This document shows, piece after piece, positions 17,014 to 25,296 of a stretch of DNA of 64,000 nucleotides. A model generated the notes under the pieces. It was given only the letters and a program-made list of their open reading frames with translations. It searched no databases and was not told the DNA's origin. The stretch is from Microbacterium proteolyticum (lineage in GTDB: Bacteria; Actinomycetota; Actinomycetes; Actinomycetales; Microbacteriaceae), in assembly GCF_014192415.1 (NCBI RefSeq), contig NZ_JACHXY010000003.1, forward strand, positions 653,542-717,541, in the 5' to 3' direction. The position numbers and the translations under genes were made by a program. The stretch's first letter is position 1. Every line of letters begins with the position of its first letter.

Positions 17014-17477
17014 GATGACTCGGCGATGCGCGGGGTGCCGTAGAGCACGCGGGCGATGACGTGCGCGACGTGCTCGGCGACCAGTTCGGCCTCGAACTCG
17101 GGAGTGGTCAAAGTGGGGTCGTCGTGGGGCGACACCGAGGACCGCTCGTGCAGCGCGCCGCTGCAGTGCTCGTCGTCGAGCAGGTGACCGAGCTCATGGG
17201 ACGCGGCGAACTGGCGGTAGAGCGCCGGATCCGACGCCCGGACGTGGATGCTGCCCTCGCGCCGATCGGCGAAGACGGTGAGGAAGCCGGTGAGCGTGCC
17301 CCACCCCCGGGTGTCGGTCTCTTCCACCACGCGGAGGCGGATGTCCACGGCCTTCTCGACCGCGCGGACGATGTCGGCGAAGTCCATGCCGCCCGTGATG
17401 CCGGCACGCTCGACGGCGCGATCCGTGCGCGCGCGCACGCGCCGCATCATCTCGCCCGCTTCCCCTCCGCCGTTCAT
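17007..17477 (-). CDS. ImmA/IrrE family metallopeptidase
   Basis: A 156-residue protein with the zinc-peptidase motif SHELGHLLDDEHC (HExxH) in the middle and the preceding GFLTVFADRREGSIHVRA strand pattern of the ImmA/IrrE (PF06114) group. Peptidases of this class cleave XRE-type repressors, as in ICEBs1 ImmA and Deinococcus IrrE. The ATG at 17477 overlaps the stop of the upstream XRE gene by 4 nt, and its own stop overlaps the membrane-protein start. The gene order implies that it acts on the XRE regulator or depends on the membrane protein. Confidence 0.88.
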   Translation of the reverse strand: MNGGGEAGEMMRRVRARTDRAVERAGITGGMDFADIVRAVEKAVDIRLRVVEETDTRGWGTLTGFLTVFADRREGSIHVRASDPALYRQFAASHELGHLLDDEHCSGALHERSSVSPHDDPTLTTPEFEAELVAEHVAHVIARVLYGTPRIAESSW

Positions 17478-18073
17478 CGCGTGGGCGGCCCGCTGCGCAG
17501 CGACTGAGCGATGGCCCGCAGGGCATCGGGAGACATCTGCCCGAGGGCCCGGAACTGGATGCTGCTGGCGCCCGCGGCCCGCATGGCCTCGCGCAGTTCG
17601 AGCTCCGCCTCGGTGCGGTCGGTCACGGTCTCGTCGGTGTAGTCGGTGAGGTACTCGGTGGGGACGTCGGCCCAGTGCGTGATGAGGCGCAGCACCTCTT
17701 CATCGAGGACCACGGTGTGCGAGGCGGCGGCGAGCAGCGTCCGGGCGTTGTCGGACAGCAGCGGGTCGATCTCTTCGAGGTGACGCACCAGCTCGTCTTC
17801 GGTGGAGGCCTGGCTCTCGATCAGACGGCGGACGCGGGTGACGAGCGGACCCGCGGGCACGCGCATCTCGATGCGCGTCGTCGTCTCGGGGCTCGCGACC
17901 TCTTCGGGCGTGACCCCGAGGGCGGCGGCGAGGGCTTCGATGTCGTTCGTGTTGTACGGCAGCGAGAATCCGGCTCGCGACTGGTAGTAGCTCTTCGTCA
18001 TTCCGGCGCGACTGAGCAGCTCGCCGACGGTGAGCCCGTTCGCTCTCCGCAGGCGGTCCACATTCGCCACCAC
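17474..18073 (-). CDS. XRE-family transcriptional regulator
   Basis: About 199 residues. The N-terminal helix-turn-helix reads VDRLRRANGLTVGELLSRAGMTKSYY, with LPYNTNDIEALAAALGVTPEEV as the rest of the domain. The C-terminal 110 residues (VRRLIESQASTEDELVRHLEEIDPLLSD and onwards) are helical and may be the regulated part. The start is uncertain: in-frame GTG codons lie at 18073, 18070 and 18061, none with a clear ribosome binding site, and 18073 is used here. A perfect palindrome TTGTAATTACAA lies 81 bp upstream and is the likely autoregulatory operator. Confidence 0.78.
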   Translation of the reverse strand: MVANVDRLRRANGLTVGELLSRAGMTKSYYQSRAGFSLPYNTNDIEALAAALGVTPEEVASPETTTRIEMRVPAGPLVTRVRRLIESQASTEDELVRHLEEIDPLLSDNARTLLAAASHTVVLDEEVLRLITHWADVPTEYLTDYTDETVTDRTEAELELREAMRAAGASSIQFRALGQMSPDALRAIAQSLRSGPPTR

Positions 18074-18153
18074 TCGACGGGAGTACCGGGAGGGTGGTCC
18101 GACAGCGCCGCGACCCACGTGACGATCGTAGACGACCGGGACACGCCCGATGG

Positions 18154-18165
18154 TTGTAATTACAA
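18154..18165. promoter_or_regulatory. AT-rich 12-bp palindrome, probable XRE operator
   Basis: TTGTAATTACAA is perfectly self-complementary and stands out in very GC-rich DNA. It lies in the promoter region of the XRE-ImmA-membrane-hydrolase operon. Short AT-rich dyads of this type are typical XRE sites. Nothing else is seen in the 18166-18352 gap. Confidence 0.6.
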
Positions 18166-18352
18166 GCAGAGCACGGGTGCTATTTACGGAGTGCTGTGAT
18201 TGTATGGAACGAGCCCGCGAGCGAGTGGGTCGGGGGGACCCGCCGCTCGCGCGGGCCGGACGCACAGCCGACCGGCCCACCTCCGCGGCGGGCGCGGCGT
18301 CATCGGGGGGCGTCGCGCTCGCTCGCTCACCCGCCGCGCCCGCCGCAGAGGC

Positions 18353-20005
18353 TCAGGCGATCCGCCGCTCTCCCGGCCGGATGACCCGCCACCACCGGTG
18401 CCCGTACCCGTCGAGCGACACGTCGAAGCCGCCGCGCTCGAGCGTCTCGGCGCCGGAGTCGTCGTCGAGGAGGTTCACGACGCTCCAGCCCCCGGCATCC
18501 GCACCCTCGATCTCGAGGCGGAACGTGCGACCGTCGGGTGCGAAGTTGTGCGCCGCCACGAACATGCCGAGCTCGCTCGTCACCGAGTGCGCCAGCACGC
18601 ACGTGTGCGGTTGATCCAGGATGCCGAGCTCCCCCCACCCGATCTCGGGCGAGGCGCGGTAGTGCCGCACGAGGTTCTGGACGAATCGCAGCATCGAGCC
18701 GGGATCGTGCCGCTGCTGCGCCACGTTGACGTGCTGCGGACCGAAGCCGCCGGGCACGATGTCGGCGATGAGCTCGTCGGCGGGTGAGAAGCCGGCGTCG
18801 TCTGCTCCGGTCCACTGCATGGGGGTGCGCACCGCAGCCCTGCTGCCCTCGATCGTGGGGTTCTCGCCCATGCCGATCTCTTCGCCGTAGTAGAGCACAG
18901 GCGATCCCGGCAGCGAGAACATGAGGCTGTAGACCATGCGGATGCGACGCGGATCGCCCTCGAGCATCGACGGCAGGCGTCGCGTGATGCCGCGCCCGTG
19001 GATGCGCTGACCCTCCTCGGGGGCGAAGGCGGAGAAGACCTCGTCGCGCTCGGCCGGGCTGAGCTGGTCGAGGGTCAGCTCGTCGTGATTGCGCACGAAG
19101 TTGCCCCACTGATTGCCGCGGGCGATCGCGGGCCGCGACTCGATCGCCTCGCGCAAGGGCGTGGCATCCTGTCTCGCGAGGGCCAGGTACAGACGCTGGT
19201 TGGCGACGAAGTCGAACTGCATCGTCAACTCGTCGCCGTCGGCGTCGCCGAAGAAACGCATCTGCTCGTCGTACGGCAGGTTGACCTCGCCGAGCATCAT
19301 CGCGTGTCCGCGGCGGCGCGAGACGTATCCGCGCAGCTCCCGCAGGAACTCGTGCTCGGGGCCGTCGTCGCCGTCGATGACGAACGGCACGGCATCCACC
19401 CGGAAACCGTCGATGCCGAGCTCGAGCCAGAAGCCGATCGCCTTCGCGATCTCTTCGCGCACCTCGGGGTGGTCGGTGGCGAGGTCGGGCTGGTGCCGGT
19501 AGAACGAGTGCTTGTAGTACTGACCCGCTGTCTCGTCGAAGAACCAGACACCGTCTTCGACGTCGGGGAACATGCTGGCGGGGGCATCCGCCGGCACGTC
19601 GTCGCGCCACTGGTAGAAGTGCCGGTAGCGGCTGTCGGGGCTCGTGCGGGCCTCCTGGAACCACGGATGCTGGTCGGAGGTGTGGTTCACGACGAGGTCG
19701 ACGATCACGCGCATGCCGCGATCGTGCGCGGTACGCAGCACCTCCACCATGTCGCCCAACGAACCGTAGCGGGGGTCGACGCCGTAGTAGTCCTCGATGT
19801 CGTAGCCGTTGTCGCGCTGGGGCGAGGGGTAGAACGGGGCCAGCCACAGGCAGGTCACGCCGAGCTCGGCGAGGTGGTCGAGTCGCTGCGCGAGACCGCG
19901 CAGGTCGCCCACGCCGTCGCCGTCGGCGTCGAGGTACGTCTTGACGTCGAGGTTGTAGAAGACCGCGGTCTTCCACCACAGATCGCTCGTGTCGGTGAGT
20001 CTCAT
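18353..20005 (-). CDS. GH13 alpha-amylase family protein, trehalose synthase-like
   Basis: A 550-residue GH13 enzyme. The barrel begins with WWKTAVFYNLDVKTYLDADG and WLAPFYPSPQRDNGYDIEDY, then VIVDLVVNHTSDQHPWF (region I), GIDGFRVDAVPF with nucleophile Asp204, MLGEVNLP with acid/base Glu240, and RNHDELT with Asp308. This matches the trehalose synthase group, which isomerises maltose and trehalose, though alpha-glucosidase-like members look similar. The ATG at 20005 fits the family N-terminus. It lies 214 bp after the LacI gene on the same strand, with a hairpin between them, so it is probably a separate unit. Confidence 0.82.
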   Translation of the reverse strand: MRLTDTSDLWWKTAVFYNLDVKTYLDADGDGVGDLRGLAQRLDHLAELGVTCLWLAPFYPSPQRDNGYDIEDYYGVDPRYGSLGDMVEVLRTAHDRGMRVIVDLVVNHTSDQHPWFQEARTSPDSRYRHFYQWRDDVPADAPASMFPDVEDGVWFFDETAGQYYKHSFYRHQPDLATDHPEVREEIAKAIGFWLELGIDGFRVDAVPFVIDGDDGPEHEFLRELRGYVSRRRGHAMMLGEVNLPYDEQMRFFGDADGDELTMQFDFVANQRLYLALARQDATPLREAIESRPAIARGNQWGNFVRNHDELTLDQLSPAERDEVFSAFAPEEGQRIHGRGITRRLPSMLEGDPRRIRMVYSLMFSLPGSPVLYYGEEIGMGENPTIEGSRAAVRTPMQWTGADDAGFSPADELIADIVPGGFGPQHVNVAQQRHDPGSMLRFVQNLVRHYRASPEIGWGELGILDQPHTCVLAHSVTSELGMFVAAHNFAPDGRTFRLEIEGADAGGWSVVNLLDDDSGAETLERGGFDVSLDGYGHRWWRVIRPGERRIA

Positions 20006-20120
20006 GCCGTCACCCCCGTCCGGGCGTCGGTGCGGCGCGGAGCATGCGGGAAGGTCGTCATCGGAGCCCTCTTCTCGGGAGCGGTGGCGTCGGTCCCCTC
20101 CGTTCTATCCGGCGCTCCTG

Positions 20121-20154
20121 ATCACCGGCGGGCTCTTGCCCCGGGTCCGGTGAT
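20121..20154 (-). terminator. Stem-loop after the LacI gene
   Basis: Arms ATCACCGG (20121-20128) and CCGGTGAT (20147-20154) with an 18-nt loop, about 65 bp past the LacI stop. Moderate support only. Confidence 0.4.
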
Positions 20155-20219
20155 GTGCGTCGGTCGGTGGCGCCTGCCCGGCAACCGGGCGCGACAGCCG
20201 ACACAGGCACGCCGCAGCG

Positions 20220-21200
20220 TCAGAGGCGGCAGGATTCCCGCTCGACCAGCGACACGTCGATGACCGTGACCTCATCGAGCCCGAGACCCGCGTCGGGCTG
20301 GAGGCGCGCGAAGACCCGCTCGGCGGCGAGCGCGCCGATGCGGCGGGGGTCCTGGTCGATCACCGTCACGGCAGGCGTGAGGGTGTCGGCCATGGGGAAA
20401 TCGCCGAAGCCGACGAAGGGCAGCGGGTTGGCGCGCAGCACGTGCGCGAGCGCCATCGACGAGCGGGCGTTCGCCGAGAAGATCGCGGTGGGCGGCTCGT
20501 CGAGCGCGCGGAGCCTCTCGAGAGCGGATGCCGCGGTCTCGCGGTCGGACACCTGCGAGGCCACGAGACGCTCGTCGATCTCGACCCCGGCCTCGCGCAG
20601 CGCCCGGCGCCACCCCTCGACGCGTTTGGTCTCGGTGGAGAGGTGGACCATGTCGCCGAGGTAGGCGATGCGACGGTGCCCGTGCGAGAGCAGGTGGGCG
20701 GTGGCGAGGTGGGCTCCGGCCTCGTCGTTCTCGGTGAAGGTGTCGGTCATCAGACCCGCGGGGGCGCGGTCGACGAAGACGATCGGGGTGTGCCCGCGCC
20801 ACCGCTCGAGCCACGAGTGGTCGGTGCCGACCGGGGCGATGACGAGTCCGGTGAGCTGACGACCCAGCAGCGATTCGAGGGCGGGGCGCTCGTCCGACGG
20901 GTCTTCGCCCAGGCTCGTGACGAGCGTGGAGAGCCCGTGCCGACGGGCGGTGTCTTCGACCGCGCGCGCGATGGCGGCGAAGAAGGGGTCGACGACGTCG
21001 GGGACGGCCACGCCGATGACCGAGGCTCGTCCCGCGCGGAAGGTGGTGGCCAGGGCGTTGGGCACGTAATTGAGATCGCGCATCGCGGCCTCGACGAGCG
21101 CCCGGGTGTCGGGCAGCACGTGGGGGTCGTCGTTGAAGACCCTCGAGACGGTCTTGGTGCTCACACCCGCGCGCTGGGCGACGTCGCGCATCGTGGTCAC
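20220..21200 (-). CDS. LacI-family transcriptional regulator 1
   Basis: A 326-residue LacI/GalR regulator. The N-terminal helix-turn-helix is MRDVAQRAGVSTKTVSRVFND with hinge YVPNALATTFRAGRASVIG; the periplasmic-binding-like core has DVVDPFFAAIARAVED, FVDRAP, HGHRRIAYLGD, TAIFSANARSSM, VGFGDFP and VTVIDQDPRRIG. The GTG at 21200 has GGAGGT upstream. It follows the aldolase and FGGY kinase on the same strand (233-bp gap). It is the best candidate for binding the shared operator GACACCGGTGACATG upstream of FGGY1, the kinase-HAD gene and the first transporter. Confidence 0.9.
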   Translation of the reverse strand: MTTMRDVAQRAGVSTKTVSRVFNDDPHVLPDTRALVEAAMRDLNYVPNALATTFRAGRASVIGVAVPDVVDPFFAAIARAVEDTARRHGLSTLVTSLGEDPSDERPALESLLGRQLTGLVIAPVGTDHSWLERWRGHTPIVFVDRAPAGLMTDTFTENDEAGAHLATAHLLSHGHRRIAYLGDMVHLSTETKRVEGWRRALREAGVEIDERLVASQVSDRETAASALERLRALDEPPTAIFSANARSSMALAHVLRANPLPFVGFGDFPMADTLTPAVTVIDQDPRRIGALAAERVFARLQPDAGLGLDEVTVIDVSLVERESCRL

Positions 21201-21433
21201 GAGGCACCTCCGGAATGTGGGCGAGTGGCGGCTTCGACGTGCAACCCTATCGGGCGGTCACCGTCGACCCGTGCCGGGCCGGCGAGGGCCGACACCGCTC
21301 CCCGCCGGGCGGAGGGGGTGCCCGTCCACCCGACACCGTGGCATCCATTTCCCGCCTGCACGCGCGGGATCCTCGACCGACGGGAGTCGGGCGCGGTCAT
21401 GGACGCTTCCGGTGCCGGGCGGTCGGACGCATG

Positions 21434-22321
21434 TCAGCGACCGTCGACGGCGTCGGCGAGCTCGCGCAGGCGCGGCAGGGCGCGGCCGGAGAGCAGCTCC
21501 TCGCGGCGACCGGCGTCGATCGAAAGGCTGTCCTTCCACAGCGACCGGCCGGCCATCGCGCCCGAGGCGCCGTTCGCGACGGCGGTGCGCACCTGCTCGA
21601 TGAAGGTCTCGTGGTCGACACCGGCCGACAGCACGGCCCACGGCACGCCCTGGGCGACCTCGGTGACGCGGGCGCTGGCCTCGGCCGAGCCCGGGTACTG
21701 GAGCTTCAGGATCTTCGAACCGCACGCGACGGCCAGCGCGGCACCGTCGACGACGAGGTCGGCGAAGTTCGCCTTGTAGTCCTCGTCGCTCTCGTCCTCC
21801 AGCTGGTAGGTGAGCAGCTCGACGATGAGCAGCAGCCCCTCGGCCTCGCAGGCGGCGACGAGGTCGCGGATCTCCTGCGCGACGCGGGAGTCGGCATCCT
21901 GCTTGTCGGGGCGCGTGTAGTAGAGCATCTTCGCGACGGTGCCGCCCATGTCGCGCACGGTGCGCGGGGTGACACCCGGCACGAAGCGCGTGTACTTCAG
22001 GCCGTCGACGGTCTCGAATCCCGAGGCGTCGAGGCCCACGACGAGTCCGGTGTCGCGGTCGAGAACACCGTCGTCGACGATCTGCGGCAGCGCGACCTCG
22101 GGGTCGAGCAGGATCGCGGGGGCGTGGTTGGCGAGGTGACGCACGAGGTCGGCCTTCACCGCGGCGAGCTCTTCGCGCGAGATGGCGTCGGAGCCGTTGG
22201 GGGCGTCCTTGATCGCGGCCTTCATGCCGTTGCGCTGGTCGGCGGCGACGATGAGCATGTGTCCGTCGGGGGTGCTGATCGACTGGAGCGCGCGGCGCTC
22301 GAGCGTGGTGAGTTCGTTCAT
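21434..22321 (-). CDS. Class I aldolase, LacD/YihT-like (tagatose-bisphosphate aldolase family)
   Basis: A 295-residue TIM-barrel Schiff-base aldolase. Its pattern (HMLIVAADQRNGMKAAI, APAILLDPEVALPQIVD, GLVVGLDASGF, ILKLQYPGS with the likely Schiff-base Lys, WAVLSAGVDHETFIEQV, GASGAMAGRSLWKD) matches the LacD group, which splits tagatose 1,6-bisphosphate, and the related YihT, which splits sulfofructose 1-phosphate. The product would be DHAP plus an aldehyde. The ATG at 22321 follows a weak GAGAGA. It is 64 bp downstream of the FGGY kinase, most likely the same operon, suggesting kinase then aldolase on one ketose. Confidence 0.8.
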   Translation of the reverse strand: MNELTTLERRALQSISTPDGHMLIVAADQRNGMKAAIKDAPNGSDAISREELAAVKADLVRHLANHAPAILLDPEVALPQIVDDGVLDRDTGLVVGLDASGFETVDGLKYTRFVPGVTPRTVRDMGGTVAKMLYYTRPDKQDADSRVAQEIRDLVAACEAEGLLLIVELLTYQLEDESDEDYKANFADLVVDGAALAVACGSKILKLQYPGSAEASARVTEVAQGVPWAVLSAGVDHETFIEQVRTAVANGASGAMAGRSLWKDSLSIDAGRREELLSGRALPRLRELADAVDGR

Positions 22322-22385
22322 GATCTCTCTTCTCTGGGGTTCTCTCCCGCGCCCGGTTGCGGGCGGGATGCGGTGGGGGCGGTGG

Positions 22386-23837
22386 TCAGGAGGGGACGGA
22401 TGCCGTGACGAGCCGCCGTGCCATGTCGGCGGCTCCGAATGCGACGTCCTGCTCGCGGGTGGACAGGGACGCATCGGGCAGCACCTCGGCGCGGGCGCGG
22501 CGGACGCTGGCCATCCCCGCCCACCCGCCGGTGAGGGTGGAGCGGGTCGCGGGCGCGATCTCGCGGTCCATCGCGGCGATGAGGGCGGCCACCTCGTCGT
22601 TGCTGTGCCGCAGCACCGCGCCGAAGATCTCGGCCGGTGAGGCTTCGGTGTGCAGCGTCAGCCGCAGCACCCCGTCGTCGTTGCGGGCACCGGTGACCTC
22701 GATGGCACCGGCCGGCAGCTCGCCCTCGTAGGGCAGGGCCATGACCGCGGCATCCAGCGCGTCACGACCGGCACGGTCGCTGATCCCTGCGGCGTGCAGC
22801 GCACGTCGCAGGAGGAGCCCGGTCTTGACCCCGGCGACGAGCACGTGCTGGCCGGGTACGACGTGGCGCACCTCGTTGATGAGCGCGTCGGCCAGACGCC
22901 GGCGGGCGGCGAAGCCCAGCGGCGCATCGAGCACGCGCAGCAGCACCTCGGCGGTGCCGAGCGAGACGTGGTAGCTCCCGGCATCCAGGGTTCCGTTGGC
23001 TTGCGCGGCGACGAGGTGGTCGTGCCCCGCGACGGTGAGGGCGGCGCCCGCGACACGCGGTCCGAAGGCATCGGATGCCGCACCCCAGGGCAGGCCGCCA
23101 CCGCGGAGCGGCGGAAGCAGGGCGTCGTCGACACCGAGCGCGTCGAGCATGGCGGGCCAGGCTGCGCCGGAGTCCTGGTCGATGAGCCCGGTGCGCGAGG
23201 CGAGGGAGAGTTCGAGGGCGACGTCGCCTCCGAGGGCTGCGACGACGAACTCGGGCAGGTCGAGCCAGCGGAGTCCGGCGAGGTCGGTGCCCTGGTCGCG
23301 CAGCCAGGCGAGCTTGGCGACGCTGACCTGCGCGCCCAGCGGCAGCCCGGTGCGGCCGGCGAACTCCTCGCGCACCGCCTCCGGGAACGCCGCGATCTGT
23401 TCGAGACCGCGCGGGTCGAACCACGCGAAACCCGGGCCCGCGGCGGCGCCGTCGGCGTCGATCAGGATGCCGGTCTCGCCCATGCCGGCGACGGCAAGAG
23501 AGATGAGCGGCTCGGTGGTCCGGGACGCGAGCTCGGCGTCGACGAGGTCGATGAGGGCGCGCACCGAGGTCAACAGGTCGCCGGCGTCGATATCGGTGGT
23601 GCCGCCCTCGCCGACGCGCCACGGCGTGGGCACCTGCGCACCGGCCATCTCACGTCCGGCGTCGTCGATGACGAGCATCTTGATGGCGGTGCTGCCGAGG
23701 TCGAGCCCGCCGTGCAAGCGGGATGCCGCGGAGCCCGAGGTCGCCCCCGCCCCGCCGAGCCGTGACGTGGTCGCGGCGTTCGACCCCGAGGGGTCCGCCA
23801 ACGCATCGGCCAGGATCATGTCACCGGTGTCTTGCAT
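22386..23837 (-). CDS. FGGY-family carbohydrate kinase 1
   Basis: A 483-residue sugar kinase. The fold starts only at about residue 43 (GGLDLGSTAIKMLVIDD), after an unusual Ala/Ser/Gly-rich extension. Later landmarks are FAWFDPRG, the catalytic-region VAGHDHLVAAQ, the phosphate motif VSLGTAEVLLRV and STLTGGWAGMASV. It is paralogous to the kinase at 33960 (FAWFDPRG/MAWFDPRG, AGHDHLV, GARNDDGVL). The ATG at 23837 has GGAAAGGA upstream, but the operator copy at 23817-23831 lies inside its first codons, so a later start such as 23819 is possible. The sugar is not determined; a ketose or polyol product is likely. Confidence 0.85.
   Translation of the reverse strand: MQDTGDMILADALADPSGSNAATTSRLGGAGATSGSAASRLHGGLDLGSTAIKMLVIDDAGREMAGAQVPTPWRVGEGGTTDIDAGDLLTSVRALIDLVDAELASRTTEPLISLAVAGMGETGILIDADGAAAGPGFAWFDPRGLEQIAAFPEAVREEFAGRTGLPLGAQVSVAKLAWLRDQGTDLAGLRWLDLPEFVVAALGGDVALELSLASRTGLIDQDSGAAWPAMLDALGVDDALLPPLRGGGLPWGAASDAFGPRVAGAALTVAGHDHLVAAQANGTLDAGSYHVSLGTAEVLLRVLDAPLGFAARRRLADALINEVRHVVPGQHVLVAGVKTGLLLRRALHAAGISDRAGRDALDAAVMALPYEGELPAGAIEVTGARNDDGVLRLTLHTEASPAEIFGAVLRHSNDEVAALIAAMDREIAPATRSTLTGGWAGMASVRRARAEVLPDASLSTREQDVAFGAADMARRLVTASVPS
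23817..23831 (-). promoter_or_regulatory. Operator copy GACACCGGTGACATG
   Basis: Read on the minus strand, this 15-mer is identical to the one in the promoter at 9314-9328. It covers the second to seventh codons of the FGGY1 gene as called, and could act as a roadblock or show that translation starts later. Confidence 0.6.
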
Positions 23838-23885
23838 GCGCGGCCGTCCTTTCCGGAACTTCTCTCAGTCCCGGAATTCCCAGCA

Positions 23886-23914
23886 TGACACCGGTGACTT
23901 GCTACGTCTATGGT
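23886..23914 (+). promoter_or_regulatory. Promoter with overlapping operator for the kinase-HAD gene
   Basis: -35 TGACAC (23886-23891), 17-bp spacer and -10 TATGGT (23909-23914), with the ATG only 6 nt after the -10 box, so the mRNA is probably leaderless. TGACACCGGTGAC (23886-23898) overlaps the -35 and repeats the operator of the first transporter promoter. Confidence 0.6.
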
Positions 23915-23920
23915 GGGGGT

Positions 23921-25141
23921 ATGCCGACGCCGTGTCAAATGCCCGAATCCCTCGCCGTCGTCGTCGCCGGAACCGCCGGCAGCGGCAAGAGCACGCTCGG
24001 TCGGGCGATCGCCACGAGCCTCGGTGCACCCCTGGTCGACCTCGACAGCGTGACCACGCCGCTGCTCGACGCCCTGCCCGACGGCGTACTGGGCGAGCAC
24101 TGGCTCACCTCTCCGCACGCCCCCGCGATCCGCGCCGGGCGCTATGCCGCCCTGCGCGCCACCGCCGCCGACGCCCTCTCCACCGCGGGACGCGTGGTGG
24201 TCGTGGCCCCGTTCACCGCCGAGCTCGCGGGCGGTGCCGAGTGGGACGCCCTGCGCGAGGCGATCGCCCCCGCCGAGCCCCGCGTCGTGCACGTCGACGG
24301 AGATCCCGCCGTGCTGGCATCCCGTCGCTCGTCACGCGGCGCCTCGCGCGACGCGCACCGTCCCGACACCGCGCCCGTCGCCCCGGCGATCGCCGTGACC
24401 GCCGTCGACGCCGAGCTGTCGACGGCGCAGCAGCTGGCCCGTGTGTTGCCGGCGCTGGGGATCCGGCGGCCGGTCGACGCGGACGCCGAGATCTTCGGGC
24501 GCGAGTTCGACGCCGTGCTCTTCGACCTCGACGGCACGCTGGTCGACTCCACGGCATCCGTCGTGCGCTCCTGGCGGCGGTTCGCCGAGCACTTCGAGGT
24601 GTCGATGGAAGCTCTGCACGCCAACCACGGCCAGCCCGCGCGCACGCTCGTGGGTCACCTGCTACCCGCCGACCGGCACGCCGAGGCGCTCGCGCACGTC
24701 ACCGACCTCGAGGTGACGGATGCCGTGGATCTCGATCCCATCCGCGGAGCCGCCGCCTTCTTCGCGTCGGTGCCCGCCGCACGCCGGGCGATCGTGACGT
24801 CGGGCTCGGTGCCGATCGCGAACGCCCGCCTCGCCGCGGCCGGCTACGACCGTCCCGACGTGTTCGTCACCGTCGACGACGTCGAGAACGGCAAACCCCA
24901 CCCGGAGCCGTTCCTGCTCGCCGCAGCCCGCTTGGGCGTCGACCCGGGGCGCTGCCTCGTGGTCGAAGACGCCCCCGCCGGCATCGCCGCCGCCCGCGCC
25001 GCGGGATGCGCCGTGCTCGCCCTGACCGGCACGACCGCCGAAGAGCAACTCACCGCGGACCTCGTGGTCGACGGATTGGACGCCGTACTGCTCGAGGTCA
25101 CGGCATCCGGGGCGCTGCGGTTGGTGCCGGCCCGCTCCTGA
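23921..25141 (+). CDS. Fused P-loop kinase and HAD phosphatase
   Basis: A 406-residue two-domain protein. Residues 10-180 are a small kinase of the gluconate/shikimate kinase type with Walker A GTAGSGKST (17-25). Residues 195-400 are a HAD phosphatase of the sugar-phosphatase/beta-phosphoglucomutase type with FDLDGTLVDS (201-210), IVTSGS, then GKPHPEPFLLAA and VVEDAPAGIAAARAAG. The ATG at 23921 fits the leaderless promoter; a second in-frame ATG is at 23939. It is divergent from FGGY1 and shares operators with it. A kinase and a phosphatase in one chain could set the level of one sugar phosphate. The substrates are unknown. Confidence 0.82.
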   Translation: MPTPCQMPESLAVVVAGTAGSGKSTLGRAIATSLGAPLVDLDSVTTPLLDALPDGVLGEHWLTSPHAPAIRAGRYAALRATAADALSTAGRVVVVAPFTAELAGGAEWDALREAIAPAEPRVVHVDGDPAVLASRRSSRGASRDAHRPDTAPVAPAIAVTAVDAELSTAQQLARVLPALGIRRPVDADAEIFGREFDAVLFDLDGTLVDSTASVVRSWRRFAEHFEVSMEALHANHGQPARTLVGHLLPADRHAEALAHVTDLEVTDAVDLDPIRGAAAFFASVPAARRAIVTSGSVPIANARLAAAGYDRPDVFVTVDDVENGKPHPEPFLLAAARLGVDPGRCLVVEDAPAGIAAARAAGCAVLALTGTTAEEQLTADLVVDGLDAVLLEVTASGALRLVPARS

Positions 25142-25296
25142 CGACGGGGCGTCGCCGACCCGGCCGAACCAGGCCCCCAGGCGGTGCCCGCGGCTTCCCG
25201 ATCGGCGGGCGTCTCCGCGGCGGTACCGACGACGTAGAGGAGAACGAACGTCGATATGACGACACCTTTCACGTGGTTCTCGAGCGGGGTGACGGG

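Noticed and set aside
24844..25272. Minus-strand ORF starting with a hydrophobic stretch
   Set aside because: It is mostly antisense to the HAD domain. The first 40 codons look membrane-like but no homology or ribosome binding site supports it.
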